64,000 nt of DNA, from positions 372,001-436,000 of the forward strand of contig JALQBC010000027.1 in assembly GCA_023375675.1 (NCBI GenBank), in the 5' to 3' direction. Source of the stretch: Cytospora piceicola. Its lineage: Eukaryota > Ascomycota > Sordariomycetes > Diaporthales > Cytosporaceae. This document shows positions 1-11,338 of the stretch, piece by piece. Each line of letters opens with the position of its first letter. Within the stretch, counting starts at the first letter, position 1. Under the pieces are notes generated by a model, which was given only the letters and a program-made list of their open reading frames with translations, was not told where the DNA came from and did not search any database. The translations under genes were made by a program, and so were the position numbers.

Positions 1-2027
1 GCGATGTAGCTGAAGTTGATGTCCTCGTGGTTACGGTGCTTTGCTTCGAGGATCCTTTGTAGGAATGGGGGTCGGATGAAGCGTTGGCTAAAGTGGCAGA
101 AATCCTTGCGCCCGGGACTGACTCCTGGAGTCAAGTACATGGGGCACTTGGAGTGGTTGGTGCACGGTGCCACGATCATTCCAGGCTCACGAACCCTCCC
201 AGCTTCCTTCTCGGTGGTTTCGGCAGCAGGCTCTGCAGTAGGCGGGATGATGAACTGGTTCAGCAGCCTGTCCCGCACATCGGCGACAGCCTCAAATCCC
301 CTCGGGTGACCCTTTTCTAGCACAATTAGGACACCGCCGTTGGGAGACAACATGGACCAGAGGTTATCGAGGATCTCCCTCCTCCGCCATTCTTTGTCAA
401 GAGGCACCAGGAGATGTGTCGCGATGATGACATCGTAGACCTTCCGTTTCTGCGGAACCTCGGGGGCATCGAGTTGCTTCTCTGTGTTGTCAACGGAGTG
501 CACATAGTTGGGCAGCCGAGGCAGGAACTGCGTATTCTCCAAGAACTCCGATAGTCTGTGGCGGAGCTGGTTCGAGCCCACGATGACCGACCTTTTACCG
601 GCCGGTAGGTAGCCAGTGACTTCGTTGTTGTCGACCATGGTATCCCACTCTGCCTGGGCCACGCTCTGCCACGCTGAGAGACCAGCGCCACCTGCGCCAT
701 GGTCGAGGATACGAGGGCCTTCGCCGTCTGCGTCCTTCCGCTTGAGCAGACCGCGCAGCCACTCCGGGCCGAGACGTTTCCGCACCTCGACCAAGGTGCT
801 TAGGGCTGAAGCGTATATTCCAGGTAGAGCAGTCGCTATGAAAGCATCCGCGTCGATCTCGGACATTCGATGGTGTCCCGCCTCCAAACCGAGACCCTTC
901 TGTGGGATGTTCCTGCTAGATTGAGGGGTGGCCGGAGAGTGCGGAAGGCCTGGACCACCGAAGTTCTTTTCGGCGGCAGCCCGGATATGTTTTGTGTCCG
1001 TTCTCCTCAAAAGTTGTGTGATGGGTTCGATAAATTCTGCCCTTGGCAGATGTATCGTGCTTGGTGCTGTCCTGAACTGGCCCTCCGTCGTATATTGGTG
1101 CAGCCGAGGGCCCTCGTGCCCTGGATACCAGCTCGCGAATTCAGCATCCACCTCTGTGTCTTCCTCCTCCTTTGGCTCTTCTTCCTCGTATTCCTCTGGT
1201 TCTTCCTCCTCTTGGTATTCATCCTCCTCTGGTAGTAAAGCCTCCTCCTCTGCTGCATCCGCTTCTTCTGCCGCTGCAATTGCCGCATCCTGTAACGCCT
1301 CCTGTAATGCCACTATCCTACCAGCTTCAAAGTCCTGCTGAAGCTGTAGTAAGGCGTTGTACTCCCGTGGGTTACTGGCATTCGCCTCGATGAAGCCCAT
1401 TTGCGCGTCGCTCGGCGGCCGCGCTACCAGCAGTTCCTCTTCTGTTGACACCGTCTCGCCGTCTCCGACTATGGTCGACATAGCCGGTGCTGTGTATTCC
1501 ACCTCTTCCAGCGCGCCCTCCCTAGTCTCCCGGAGCAGCACATTTCTAAGAGCATTTCCAACGTCTGCCTCCTCTGCCTCTCCAAAAGATCCAAAGCCAA
1601 CATCTTCTGGCCTTGTGGGTCGTAATGGAGCTCCGTAAAGTCTCTCGTATACTTTGTATTCTTGCTCGGATAGGTAGCCCAGTGGCAGTGTGTCGCCAAA
1701 CATGCGCTTTGCCTGCCGAACTATTGTTTCGGGATCGTCGTTTGGTGGCAGCTCATTCTCTGGGACTTCCACCAGTTCGTCTGGGAGCTGGCCAGTCTGT
1801 GCCTCGTCTGTCGCGTTTTCTGTCTGTTCCTCTCGTAATTTCCTCGAACTTGTCGACATGAAGCGCGCATCGTTCTTTCTGGGGCGCAACCTTGTTCTGG
1901 AGATGGATTCTCGTGTGGATCGGGCTGTCGCAGGGCTGATCTCAGCGATGGAATGCACATAGACCTTCAGAATCTGCGCCGTGCATTGCGGGCAAGCACT
2001 CTGCAATCTCCTCCTGGCTGCAAGCAT
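1..2027 (-). CDS. RSM22: Rsm22-type mitochondrial ribosome small-subunit protein/assembly factor (methyltransferase-like), 3' end cut off
   Basis: One uninterrupted frame runs from an ATG at 2027 to the left edge, giving about 675 residues with the C-terminus missing. The family (yeast Rsm22, human METTL17) associates with the mitochondrial small ribosomal subunit during assembly. The N-terminus (MLAARRRLQSACPQC) is Arg-rich with almost no acid, as expected for a mitochondrial presequence. A very acidic Glu-rich stretch follows at about residues 235-265. A Rossmann-like methyltransferase motif (RILDHGAGGAGLSAW) lies near residue 440, then VYDVIIATHLLVPL and the family-typical EKGHPRGFEAVADVRDRLL. 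Near residues 620-645 is a Cys/His-rich signature, CTNHSKCPMYLTPG then DFCHFSQR, where the family is thought to hold a metal or Fe-S cluster. It lies in tandem with the thioredoxin gene, starting 354 bp after that gene's stop. Family assignment is firm; whether the enzyme is catalytically active cannot be seen. Confidence 0.93.
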   Translation of the reverse strand, partial: MLAARRRLQSACPQCTAQILKVYVHSIAEISPATARSTRESISRTRLRPRKNDARFMSTSSRKLREEQTENATDEAQTGQLPDELVEVPENELPPNDDPETIVRQAKRMFGDTLPLGYLSEQEYKVYERLYGAPLRPTRPEDVGFGSFGEAEEADVGNALRNVLLRETREGALEEVEYTAPAMSTIVGDGETVSTEEELLVARPPSDAQMGFIEANASNPREYNALLQLQQDFEAGRIVALQEALQDAAIAAAEEADAAEEEALLPEEDEYQEEEEPEEYEEEEPKEEEDTEVDAEFASWYPGHEGPRLHQYTTEGQFRTAPSTIHLPRAEFIEPITQLLRRTDTKHIRAAAEKNFGGPGLPHSPATPQSSRNIPQKGLGLEAGHHRMSEIDADAFIATALPGIYASALSTLVEVRKRLGPEWLRGLLKRKDADGEGPRILDHGAGGAGLSAWQSVAQAEWDTMVDNNEVTGYLPAGKRSVIVGSNQLRHRLSEFLENTQFLPRLPNYVHSVDNTEKQLDAPEVPQKRKVYDVIIATHLLVPLDKEWRRREILDNLWSMLSPNGGVLIVLEKGHPRGFEAVADVRDRLLNQFIIPPTAEPAAETTEKEAGRVREPGMIVAPCTNHSKCPMYLTPGVSPGRKDFCHFSQRFIRPPFLQRILEAKHRNHEDINFSYI

Positions 2028-2381
2028 GGCGAAATAATTGTGGTGTTTGTGGTTGTACTGGCATGAGTCTTGAGGGTAGCCAACCGGGAGCTCCAAATTT
2101 CAAATTGGCCGTGGTCGAGGTTTTATTGCGGGAGGCGTGAACGAGTGACTACAAGTAACCTTAGCCTCCTCCAAAAAAATAACAAGCAAATATTTATACG
2201 TTTCAGCCGATAGCCAAAGATCAAAGGTTTAATTTCAAAGGCAGAGAGTATCTCAAGTCAACTAGAGAATGATGAATAATTGCAAAGATGACAATTTCTC
2301 GAATACCAATTCGCTACCCATTGTCCCCAAAACGCCGTGCCTCAAGTACTAAGTACCATATCATGCTCCACTTGTCTGCAT
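2028..2381. other. Intergenic spacer between thioredoxin stop and RSM22-like start
   Basis: AT-rich spacer holding the thioredoxin 3'UTR and the RSM22-like promoter/5'UTR, both read on the minus strand. No ORF with coding character and no repeat was seen. Confidence 0.6.
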
Positions 2382-3104
2382 CTAATCGCCACCCAGATCT
2401 GCCAGGGTCCGGAAGGTCGCCTTGGGGGCTGGCTTCTTCACACCCGCGCCTGCTCCGCCTGCACTACCTGTACGGACTGCCGGAGCAACGGGGTTGTGGA
2501 TGTTGAATTTCGAGTTCTCGGCAGCTTTGTATGGATCCAACTGGAGGCACCACAGAAGTCAGTTAAGAGGCCGAGAGGATGGGGGAGGGGGAAAGCGTCT
2601 TGGAGAAATGAGAGTACACACCGAGAAGAGCGACACAAAGTACAACCCGATAAAGTTGATGATTGTATTGAGGAAGTTGTTGAGATCCCACTTCAACGGC
2701 CGCTGCAGTGATTGCCTCGGCTGCCCACCAGCGCCCAGCGTCCTCCCGGGTGCGCTGAAGCCAGCCCCCGTTGTAGGACCAGCCAACTTGATGGCCTTCT
2801 CGACCGCGGCAGACAGAGCCTGCGGGTTGGCGCCCTGGATGGTCTCGATGGCGGAGCCGTTCTTGAAGATCATGAAGGTGGGCATAGCACGGACACCATA
2901 CTGCGACGCGATGTCGCGCTGGTTGTCAACGTTGATCTTGGCGAATGCGATGCGCTTCGGCTTGGTGTACTTGGTAGCGAGGCCTTCGAACGTCGGCGCG
3001 ATCATTTTGCAGGGGCCGCACCAGTCGGCATGGAAGTCGGCCACGACGATGGTGGACTGGAGGATTTGCCGCCATTCGGACGAGGAGCCAACGTGCACTG
3101 CCAT
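2382..3104 (-). CDS. Thioredoxin-domain protein with C-terminal hydrophobic segment
   Basis: Two exons, 3104..2622 and 2540..2382, encode 213 residues. The 81-nt intron (2621..2541) has GTGTGT..CAG ends and lies in phase 0. Residues 1-110 are a complete thioredoxin fold with the redox motif FHADWCGPCK near residue 30 and the conserved cis-Pro segment RAMPTFMIFKNG. A GA-rich linker leads to a hydrophobic stretch (LNNFLNTIINFIGLYFVSLF, about residues 140-160) that could be a membrane anchor or amphipathic helix; the tail is polar and ends DLGGD. Ordinary cytosolic thioredoxins are only about 105 residues, so this is an extended, probably membrane-associated member. Role: dithiol-disulfide exchange on protein substrates; the location is inferred. 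It is divergent from the SPOUT methyltransferase gene across 478 bp. Confidence 0.93.
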
Positions 3105-3582
3105 GTTCGGGGATGGCCTCTCGGTGACGTTGGGTAGTCAAGTTGTCGGCGAAAGGTACTCGTGCGGAAGGTGTTTGGACCGTAGGATAAGGATCACGAT
3201 TCGGAGAGTTTGGGTAGACGGATGGATGAAGGAGGGGTTCGATGTTTAGCTGGATTGTTTAATGTAGGTAATCTTGGTAATCTGTCCGGATGATACACGG
3301 CACGACGGCCCTTGGAGTTACCTCCACGGCGTACAGCAATGATGTGCCGGTACCTGCCTAGGTACCTAGGTAGCCACTAGCCTAGGCTGCCAAGTAACCG
3401 TACCACTGTAAAGCCAGTATGGGTTCCAAGGTTGTTCTAAACTGGAAAGGCGGTGGGTCACTGATAAGACGGCAGTATTTTTTATCGGTTGCTCTCTTCG
3501 AGGTTTTCAGATACCGAGTTCAATGATCTTCATCCATCACCTGGAAACAACACTGCTGAAGTTCTTGGTATATCAATACAAA
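3105..3582. promoter_or_regulatory. Divergent promoter region, thioredoxin / SPOUT methyltransferase
   Basis: The 478-bp interval separates two head-to-head starts and must hold both promoters and 5'UTRs. It contains a tandem palindromic CCTAGG element at 3351-3373 (TACCTGCCTAGGTACCTAGG), one of the dispersed family described separately. No TATA box is convincing. Confidence 0.5.
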
Positions 3583-4911
3583 ATGGCTTATTCAGATCAT
3601 AGGGCGAAGGTGAGATTTGAATCCTGGTTTTCCTTCTTTTGTGGCTTGGATCTGCCAAGTGAAGCCGATATTGGACTCTGCTCTGTTTTCACTTAGCCAT
3701 CAAAGTGAAGGCGAACGTGAACCTGAGTTTTCAGTATCGATTTGAACGACTTCAAACCAACTAGCCTGCGTCTGCTGAAGTTATACTAATTTGAAGTAGA
3801 GGAGGAGAACCGATGACGAGAATGAAGAAGGCGGCGTGAACACGTTCAAACCTGCTGCCAGGTTCACTGCCACTGGTGGCCGTGATTTCACAATATCGAT
3901 CGCCGTGGCTGGCAGTATCATATCCGAGTAAGCCATTGCCCCCCCCCCCCCTAATGACTGCTACGAGAAATACTAACCTGTTTCAGCCTCAAGACTGCAG
4001 ACCAGAGGATAACGGCTCCCGGCCGCATCGCTAGAGCCCTTGCCGTCTTCGGAGTGGACGAAGTCGTCGTCTACGATGACAGTCCTCTGGAGACGCGGCC
4101 CCGGGCTGTTGACAAGGAGAGGTACACGGGAGATATCGACCCGTGCCACTTCATCGCCCATGTTCTTGGCTACTTGGAGACGCCGCCTTTCATGCGCAAG
4201 GCGCTCTTCCCCCTGCACGACAATCTGGCCAAGGCAGGCTTGCTCCCCAGTCTCGACATGCCTCATCATCCCCATAAGGATGAGTGGCTGCCATTCCGGG
4301 AGGGGTTCACAGTGCGGGGGCGTCCGGAAAGCGGAAAAGGGTACGTGCGAAATGGTTTACTGCATCTTGAAAGCACTGTCTGACATGATTTTAGAACAAT
4401 GGTGGAAATCGGCATGCCACGGCCCGTCACAATCTCAGAAGAGATCCCCCCAAACACGCGGTTGACCCTCCAGTTCCCCGATCAGTCCCTCAGGAACCCG
4501 GAACCAGTGCACCCGGAAACTCCCCGTACGGAAGCCGGTTACTACTGGGGCTACACCGTCCGAAACGCCGCTTCACTATCAGCGGTCTTCACCGAGAGTC
4601 AGTTCGAGGGCGGGTACGACTTGAGCATCGGAACTTCAGAGCGAGGCACGCCAGCATCCAAGGCCTTCCCGGCGTACAAGAAGCCCAGCTTCAAGCACCT
4701 TCTCATCGTTTTCGGTGGGCCACGGGGACTGGAGTACGCATCCATGAACGACCCGGATTTGGGCGGCATGGGAATCAGCGGATCGCGGACGAAGGAGCTG
4801 TTCGACCATTGGGTAAACGTCTTGCCAAACCAGGGCAGTAGGACCATCCGCACGGATGAGGCGATCCTCATTGCTATGACGAGCCTGCGGAGACTCTGGG
4901 ACGACAATTAA
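3583..4911 (+). CDS. SPOUT-class RNA methyltransferase (DUF171 / C9orf114-SPOUT1 family)
   Basis: Four exons, 3583..3609, 3800..3927, 3987..4340 and 4395..4911, encode 341 residues; all junctions are GT..AG and keep phase. The 9-codon first exon is short but is the only one that supplies an in-frame ATG. The protein matches the putative RNA methyltransferase family that includes human C9orf114/SPOUT1: an opening SIAVAGSIISDLKTADQR (residues 42-59), then ITAPGRIARALAVFGVDEV, the DMPHHPHKDEWLPFREG segment, the EAGYYWGYTVRNA strand and the C-terminal knot with LIVFGGPRGLEYA. The expected role is S-adenosylmethionine-dependent RNA methylation, probably nuclear; the target is not visible. Intron 2 holds a run of 13 C (3939-3951) followed by a good TACTAAC branch site. 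The C-run is a likely place for length variation or sequencing error but lies outside coding sequence. Confidence 0.93.
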
Positions 4912-5784
4912 AGATAGTTTTGGACCGAGGACGTGAATCCACCGATCACTCGAGATACCCGATTAATATACGCACATTTCACTTGCGCTCTGTTGTTTCG
5001 ATTGAACAATTGAGAAGAACAAGTGTTGCTGCAGAGAATGTCGGAGTTATCACACTGAGACCTTCCTCTGGGTCAGTCAGCCTCTAGGATTGGTGGGGCA
5101 CCACCCAGACGGTTGGATCAGCTTCAGCCGTCGAAGCACCTAGACGCAACATTGAGGAACCGGAATTCCTGTTTGGGCAAATTGAGATTGCGGACCGTGG
5201 TAAAATTGTTTCGTCTGAAAAAAGCTCGCGACCTCACGTACATCCGAATCCAAAATCACCAAGTGATGGTATTTCCTCAACTTTGAGAGAGAGAAAAAAA
5301 CAAAGTGGGGGGAGGGTGCAATTTGAACCCCAAAATCACAACAAAGTCATCCTCTCAAGAGTCTGCTACCCCAAGTGACGACGCGGTGAACCGATGGCCC
5401 CGTTCCGTATCAAGAACCAACAGAGGCATCATGTTGAAGAGAATGATAGTAAGAGGGTATTGACAGGTATATAAAGGAAATTCAAACAAACAAAGTACGT
5501 CATGCCCTCAGGCAGGTAATGCCCGGAAGCTTTGTTGCTTAGTGCCGAGATCCTCTTCCGACATATCCAACGTCACATCTCTGTCGCGAAGGCTGACTGT
5601 CGCCAAATGCGATCGAACAGAGGGGGGAGGGAGATATCATGTATGATCGAACGAAGATATCCGCTTGGACAAATGAAACCAAATCACATCAACCAGACTC
5701 CGTCAGAGCATGGGAATAAATTCTTTCGGGCAGTCAGTCCAAGAATATTGGCAGGCATGGCTAGCAGTGTTGTATGGGTGCCTC
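4912..5784. other. Convergent intergenic region with a weak Pol III-like stretch
   Basis: 3'UTRs of two convergent genes meet here. On the minus strand, about 5410 to 5285, there is a sequence with A-box-like (TGGGGTAGCAG) and B-box-like (GGTTCAAATTG) elements followed by a T-rich run. It does not fold into a tRNA cloverleaf. Nothing else is supported. Confidence 0.4.
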
Positions 5785-7286
5785 TTAGTATCTAGGATGT
5801 CTGGGGTCTGTGTTGTCTTGCACATCTTCAGGTGGCCAGTACGGCGGATAACCGTACGCTCCGTTGGCCGGGGGGAATGACAAGTATCCGCCACCATAGT
5901 TGGAAGCCGTATTGGGACTGGTTCCAAGGGGAAACTCCTGCTGCGGTAGCTGAGAATATCCTGCAGCCGCTCTGGACGGACCGGGCTCGAAGCCCATGGC
6001 GGTAGGAGACTTCTGTTGCCCCGATGTCCCATTGTAGGGGTTTGCCTTCGTCGTAGGCATCGCCATGCTCTCGCTCCATACGCCTGGGGGTGGGGGTGGG
6101 GGTGGTGGCCTTTGGGAATGGAACGCCGTCGGTGGATAGCGCGGGTCTCTGCGAGACTGTTCACGTGAATCTACGTTCCCAGAGCGGTCACCTTCGTGTC
6201 TGCTTGTGGATGGCCTCCGTCGGCGGTGGTTCGATGAACGATGGGCATCGCCGCTACTCTGGCGATGACGCTGTAATTGTTGGTCTCCGATGTGGTCGTC
6301 CCACGAGCTGGGGCCATTGTGTCAGACTCAAAGACGCACTGCATGACGGTGATCATGAATAGAGGTACATACCTTGGTGCCGAGCCTTGGTGAACCGTCA
6401 TTGATGCCGTCGGAGAAGCCATAGAAGAGACCAAGGACTCGGGAGAGCGACTGAGCATCTCTGAATCCATATTATAGCCACGACCATCCTCATTGGAATT
6501 CCCATAGATCCACAAGTTTGGGTCTCTCACATGAGTGTCGGAGTGATACAGCCGGCCATCTAGATGCCCTCCGACCCCAGCCAGGGTGTTGCGGCGTCGA
6601 TGAGTCGCTGGTGGTAAATCCGGTGGGATCGGCGGATTGCGGTGTCCCTCCAGTGAGAAGACCTCATTGTCATCCTCTAAGACGGGGGTATCCTGGTCTC
6701 GTTGACTCCTCGAGCTGCTTCCATTTGGATACCAGTTGGATCCATGGTGGCTGCCTCCATGGCCAGATCTTTTCCCTGTCGAAGGCAAGGGGTCACTGCT
6801 TCTCAAAGAGTGTCGACGCTCTCTTTCCGGTGCATTTTGATTGGACTCGTAGCTGTTGATGCTGCAGGACGCACCTCTCACATATGGACTTTGAGGGTCT
6901 CGTTGGGTGTGTCCATGTTCAAAAAGCGAGCCGCGGTCGGCTAGAGGGTTGGAGAGGGAGGTATCGGCATCGGTATTTGATAAGTGAGAGCCATTGGGAG
7001 AGAACAAAGAGGACTCATCCTGGGACGAAAGGTGTACCGATGTCTGACGGGAGCTGGACCAGTTGGGATATGGCGTTGCTGAACTCTGGGGGGTGATGTA
7101 CGCGTCAGCAGGCCTACCAATCTGCGGATCAAATGTCTGGGGCGAATAAGGTTCATATTGGAGTTCATCTTCGTCCGAGACTGGTGTGATAGGGCGACGG
7201 CTCTGACGGCCAGAGTAATCTTGTGGGTGGGACATGGCGTTCTGGGGGTTCTCTGCAGCTGAAATTGCTTGAACGACGATGGTCAA
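5785..7286 (-). CDS. Pro/Ser/Asn-rich, largely disordered protein of unknown function
   Basis: Two exons, 7286..6373 and 6307..5785, are joined by a 65-nt intron (GTATGT..CCCAG, phase 2) and encode 478 residues from the first ATG. An ATG at 7235 (MSHPQDYSGRQSRRP) has the better context (AACGCC before it) and may be the true start, giving 461 residues. The protein has no domain I recognise. It is rich in Ser, Pro, Asn, Gln and charged residues, with a proline run after residue 385 and a C-terminal Gly/Tyr/Pro-rich segment (YGGGYLSFPPANGAYGYPPY). This composition suggests intrinsic disorder, as in RNA-binding scaffolds or regulators, but no function can be assigned. Reading through instead of splicing gives a 371-residue product ending in an unrelated tail, so splicing is favoured because the frame stays open for 174 further codons of similar composition. 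Confidence 0.72.
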
Positions 7287-10200
7287 CGCAGCCTTACAAG
7301 GCGTATAATGAAGTTCTTATAGATGTTAGGAAAGCAAGGTTTGGAACACCACATAGAGAAGCGTACAGTGAACATCCACCGGTCTGGGAAGATAAGAGGA
7401 ACCTTGGACGCGAGTTAAGAGTGGGGAGACGGGCCGGCTATTCGACTGGTTGGGAAAAGGAGGATCGGGGGAGCTGGCTGCCACACAACAAATCGTCCGT
7501 GATGCGGCTCTGCTCTCCACCCCCGTCTCTCCCGCTGAAGAACACCACAGTCCCATCCAGGCCACCTCCACTTCTCGGAAATGCCCTAGCCCAACGGCTC
7601 GTGGTGCCAGCTTACCTTCATCGGATCACTGCAGCGCATGGGCACAGCATAGATGGGGAATCTCACGTGCTGCATATACGACGAAATGGTGTAGTATCAG
7701 GCGTCCCCCCGTCCTAACGAAGAAGAGGCTGTCACACAAACCTCTTCGGTGGGGGCACTTGACAGGCGGCGCTTGACGCGCGAGAAGGGAGCCGGGCAAC
7801 CTCTCATGTCTTGCTGAGCTGTGAACGACATGCGCTTCAAGGCCAATCCGCTTGGATCCTCGGTTATTTTTTCCAACCCAAGCTAAGCTCATGTGTATAT
7901 CGTAGTCGAAGGATTATGTCGTCGGTCTTATGGATATCGCAGCTTGAGGGCGTTGTGTCACTATGGAACCGTGCTCCTGACGTTCAGAGGGATGGTGGGA
8001 GTCCAGAACACTCAAATCTGTAGCAGTATACTTTTGGGGGAAAATAATATGGGGACTTACCTGGTATTCCAAGCTGTTTCTTCCGTCGGCTTCATTTCCC
8101 AGTGTACAGGTGGATAAAATCGCAGCATCACAGTCAACTGGTTCAGCTCTCCCCAGATGTCAGGAAGAAGAAGGTGACATCAACGCTGTAATACACACAC
8201 AACAGCACCCACACAACCTATGCCGTCAAGGGAACCCGCTGCAGTGAGACCTCAGAAGTATATAATTATTCTGAAGCTGCAACCCGAGGATTCATTCTCT
8301 CAAACCACAACCTATACTCGCCGCGATCTTGCATGTGACTTCTGTTAAATCTGCACGTCGATTCTGTAGTCCTAAACCGGCTATCAACAAGCCAGTGTAT
8401 GATCGCACCAAACTGCCATTTTTCAACAAAGAGAAGGCTGTAGGATCACCATGCATCCGTGGTGATACCCGGAATGACTCCGTTTCCTCGCTGACACGTT
8501 CGCGGGCTTGTTGTTTGCTCAGCCTTAAAGATTTTGTGATGCGACACTGCATATCCGTCCAACGCTTCCTGCGACCCTTCTAAGTAACCGTGATGGTCTT
8601 ATGCAGGGAGCTATTGACTGTTGACATATGGAGAGCGCACTGTAGACCTACGGTGAGACCAATATCAGGACACCAGGTAACGTCAGCAAGCATGGTGAAG
8701 ATGCATATGGCGGCGAATACAATCCATTTCTGAAAAGGGATCGTCCAAAAGACTCGGCAATGATTCGTGGAAACGAGATCACTGGCTTTGTAGATGTTAA
8801 AAACGTCCAACTTGCTCGGGACGAGAGCGGGAATCAGACAGTGCTTGCTACATACGCATAAGACGTGTCATTTTGTAGGAAGATGAATGGGAAATGATGG
8901 ACCTGGTAGACGGGATAGAGCATACATATGTAGACATGTACTATGACCAAGGCTTGATGTCAAGCAAACCTGTCTATTCTTGATATCCCTGTTGGTCAAG
9001 CGCCATGCTGAGGGGAAACAGCCAGACGTATGCCACCACAAGGATCAACTCACCGGCCAGCGGCTTCTCCCCTGCGACTGCTTCTTCCCTTCTCCCTGCT
9101 GATAAAATTTAGGAAAATGTGACATGAGTTGTATTGGCTGGATACTGAAGCAAGAGCTGAACTTATCTCTGGAGAGTAGGTGTAAGCAACAATGCGGACT
9201 GGTTCGTGGTGCACTTCCCGAGCACTTGAGGGTCTCCTTCTGGCTAAGCATTCTCTTCATAAGCCCTTCTACGTCTAACGATTCGAAGTCATATCTGGAG
9301 CGATACTTCTCCTTGCTTAGGGCAACAGAACCCAGAAAGAAAGAAACGAGAATGAGAGTAACATTGGATGGAGGAAACGATATGGAAAATAAGATGAGAA
9401 AGAAGGCCGCGTTTCTCATGGTTTTCCTTGCCGTGTTCAGCGGCTATCCACGCCTTCCGCCGGAGGCGGGTTCATGGCAATCCCCAGGTAAGACATGGCT
9501 TGCATATGGGCGCAGTGCCAGGTTAGCGACAGTCTGCAGGCTGGTTCTCTTCTGGTCGAGTGCAGATACCGTAGTATGCTGCATATGCAGTGTTAGGGTA
9601 GCTTTGAAAAATAGCCAGCACCCGTGCTAAGCTTCAATGGCTGGTCCTCGGACTCTCGTGGCTGGTTACTTACTAAGTCCATACTCAAGTAGATACCCAG
9701 GCAAGGACAGCTAGGACCAGAAAGCATACTGTCGACCTCCCCAGGCCATGCTGTTGGTTCTGTTCCTGTTGTCTAATGTTTCTCCAGAGGCCGTCAATGC
9801 ACTCATCGGCACCTGGGCTAAGCTCCAGTCAATTGAACCCAGGTACTGATCCTGTCCCATGACAGCTTGTCTATGGTTATCATATATCTCATTCTCAGCA
9901 TTCTGCAAGCCGGAACAAGTACGGTACGTGAAGCTCCAAGTCAAGTGGTAGGAAACAATATTTCGTCCTTGCTACACCATCACTGTCCCCGGTGCCTGTC
10001 ATGATCATCGTATTTTCCCAGGTGCTTCTGGGGCCCGTGTAGCATCTTTCGGCAAATTTGAAGTCTTTATCTCTAAGTAAGCTTACTCTCAAATACACAG
10101 TGTCTAGTATTCAGAACTGGTAGGATTAGAATCAGCCGATATTGCATGTGGAACATTGAATGATTAGTTACTATACCGTCAGAGCAATTGGCCGGGATCC

Positions 10201-11338
10201 GGGAGTTTCAATTCCTGCTTTCATATTATAACAATGAAACACATGTTAGATGGGCCTGTCTACCCTCTCTAGGACATACTTCGCATGCAATGGTCGCTAT
10301 GTATATATAAGCGAGGAGGCTCGAGCTGTTTCGGATTATCTGTTGATAACTGCATTCATATGGGGACATACCCTACATACCCGTTATATCTTTGGCCGAA
10401 CGAGACATCAAACATTTTCAGAGGTGCTTGTCACCTAGGTATGTGATATACTACCTAGGTACCCACTGAAGCTTTAGCATGAGTATGTCTTATCACATCA
10501 CAATCTTTGAGTGCCTACATGTGTACCTGGGTTGTTGTTTTGTCAAGTCTTGATGTTTCCAGAGCTCCATCTGGAGGGGTCGGGACCCTTCAGGTTGATC
10601 CGAAGAGAAGAAGATACCCAGGTATAGACCCAAGGAGCCCGTCTCAAACTGTAGAGATTCATCAAGAATATATATACAACGGTATACCTCGGGACACACC
10701 TGGAGAGAATGTATATCTCAATTGGTAGTAGGATGATTGATATAATTGACTGCTATAGGGGTTTCTGATACTGCATCGCAATCAAGTTTTGGAAAGCCTT
10801 GTGGAGTCAAGCCCTCTAAGGACTCATGCTTTGGAAGCCTGAAGGTACCTAATTTCTCTTGAAGCCCACTCCCTGGTGCTGGGTACCTGGGTACCTTCAA
10901 CCATCCAGGATTTGGTCCTGCCCAGATGGGACGACTCTGGTAAAGCATACGTGCGCAATCTGGGAAGGTTGCCTGATTTGGTTGCTCCTGCAAGCTCGAA
11001 GCCTTTTCGGTTTGCACCATTAAAGGGTTGGAAACTGTTGTATCCAACTGCCCAGGTGCCCAGGTGTGTTTTCGATCTTTGGCAATACCTAGGTACCTAC
11101 TTAGGTAGTTCCTGTGATCTGAAGAAATCATTTATAGTGGCCGTGGACCGCCGCTTCCTTCCCTCACCTTTACCGGTTTCCTTTCCGCTCACCTATCTGG
11201 GCACAATCTTCCCACAGCATAACACCTTGATTCTTGGCCACCCACTCAGGTGTCCGCGTCCACACAGATCGTGACCACCTAGACAGTTACTTCTTTTCTT
11301 CCTCCCATTGCAAAGTAATGACCTGATCACCACCCAAG
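7287..11338. other. 4-kb gene-poor interval
   Basis: It contains the promoter and 5'UTR of the disordered-protein gene on the left and of the helicase gene on the right. Between them are only short ORFs without recognisable domains; the best is a 124-codon minus-strand ORF at 9045-9419 (listed separately). CCTAGG palindromic elements occur at 10432-10463 and 11086-11109, the latter about 230 bp upstream of the helicase start. Confidence 0.5.
9045..9419 (-). CDS. Possible small membrane or secreted protein (weak)
   Basis: The ORF has 124 codons and starts at 9419. The N-terminal 35 residues are strongly hydrophobic (MRNAAFFLILFSISFPPSNV, then LILVSFFLGSVALS) and resemble a signal anchor or signal peptide; the remainder is basic with several Cys. 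Near the stop the sequence CCG/GTGAGT is a good splice donor, with a CTCAG acceptor about 50 nt on, so the real C-terminus could differ by a few residues. No family is recognised, and an ORF of this length can arise by chance in such DNA. Confidence 0.22.
   Translation of the reverse strand: MRNAAFFLILFSISFPPSNVTLILVSFFLGSVALSKEKYRSRYDFESLDVEGLMKRMLSQKETLKCSGSAPRTSPHCCLHLLSRDKFSSCFSIQPIQLMSHFPKFYQQGEGKKQSQGRSRWPVS

Noticed and set aside
326..700. 124-codon minus-strand ORF inside the RSM22-like gene
   Set aside because: It is a different frame within the clear RSM22-like coding sequence, which has family motifs throughout.
10175..10235. tRNA-like sequence near GGGAGTTTCAATTCC
   Set aside because: It has a B-box-like match only; no acceptor or D-stem can be paired.
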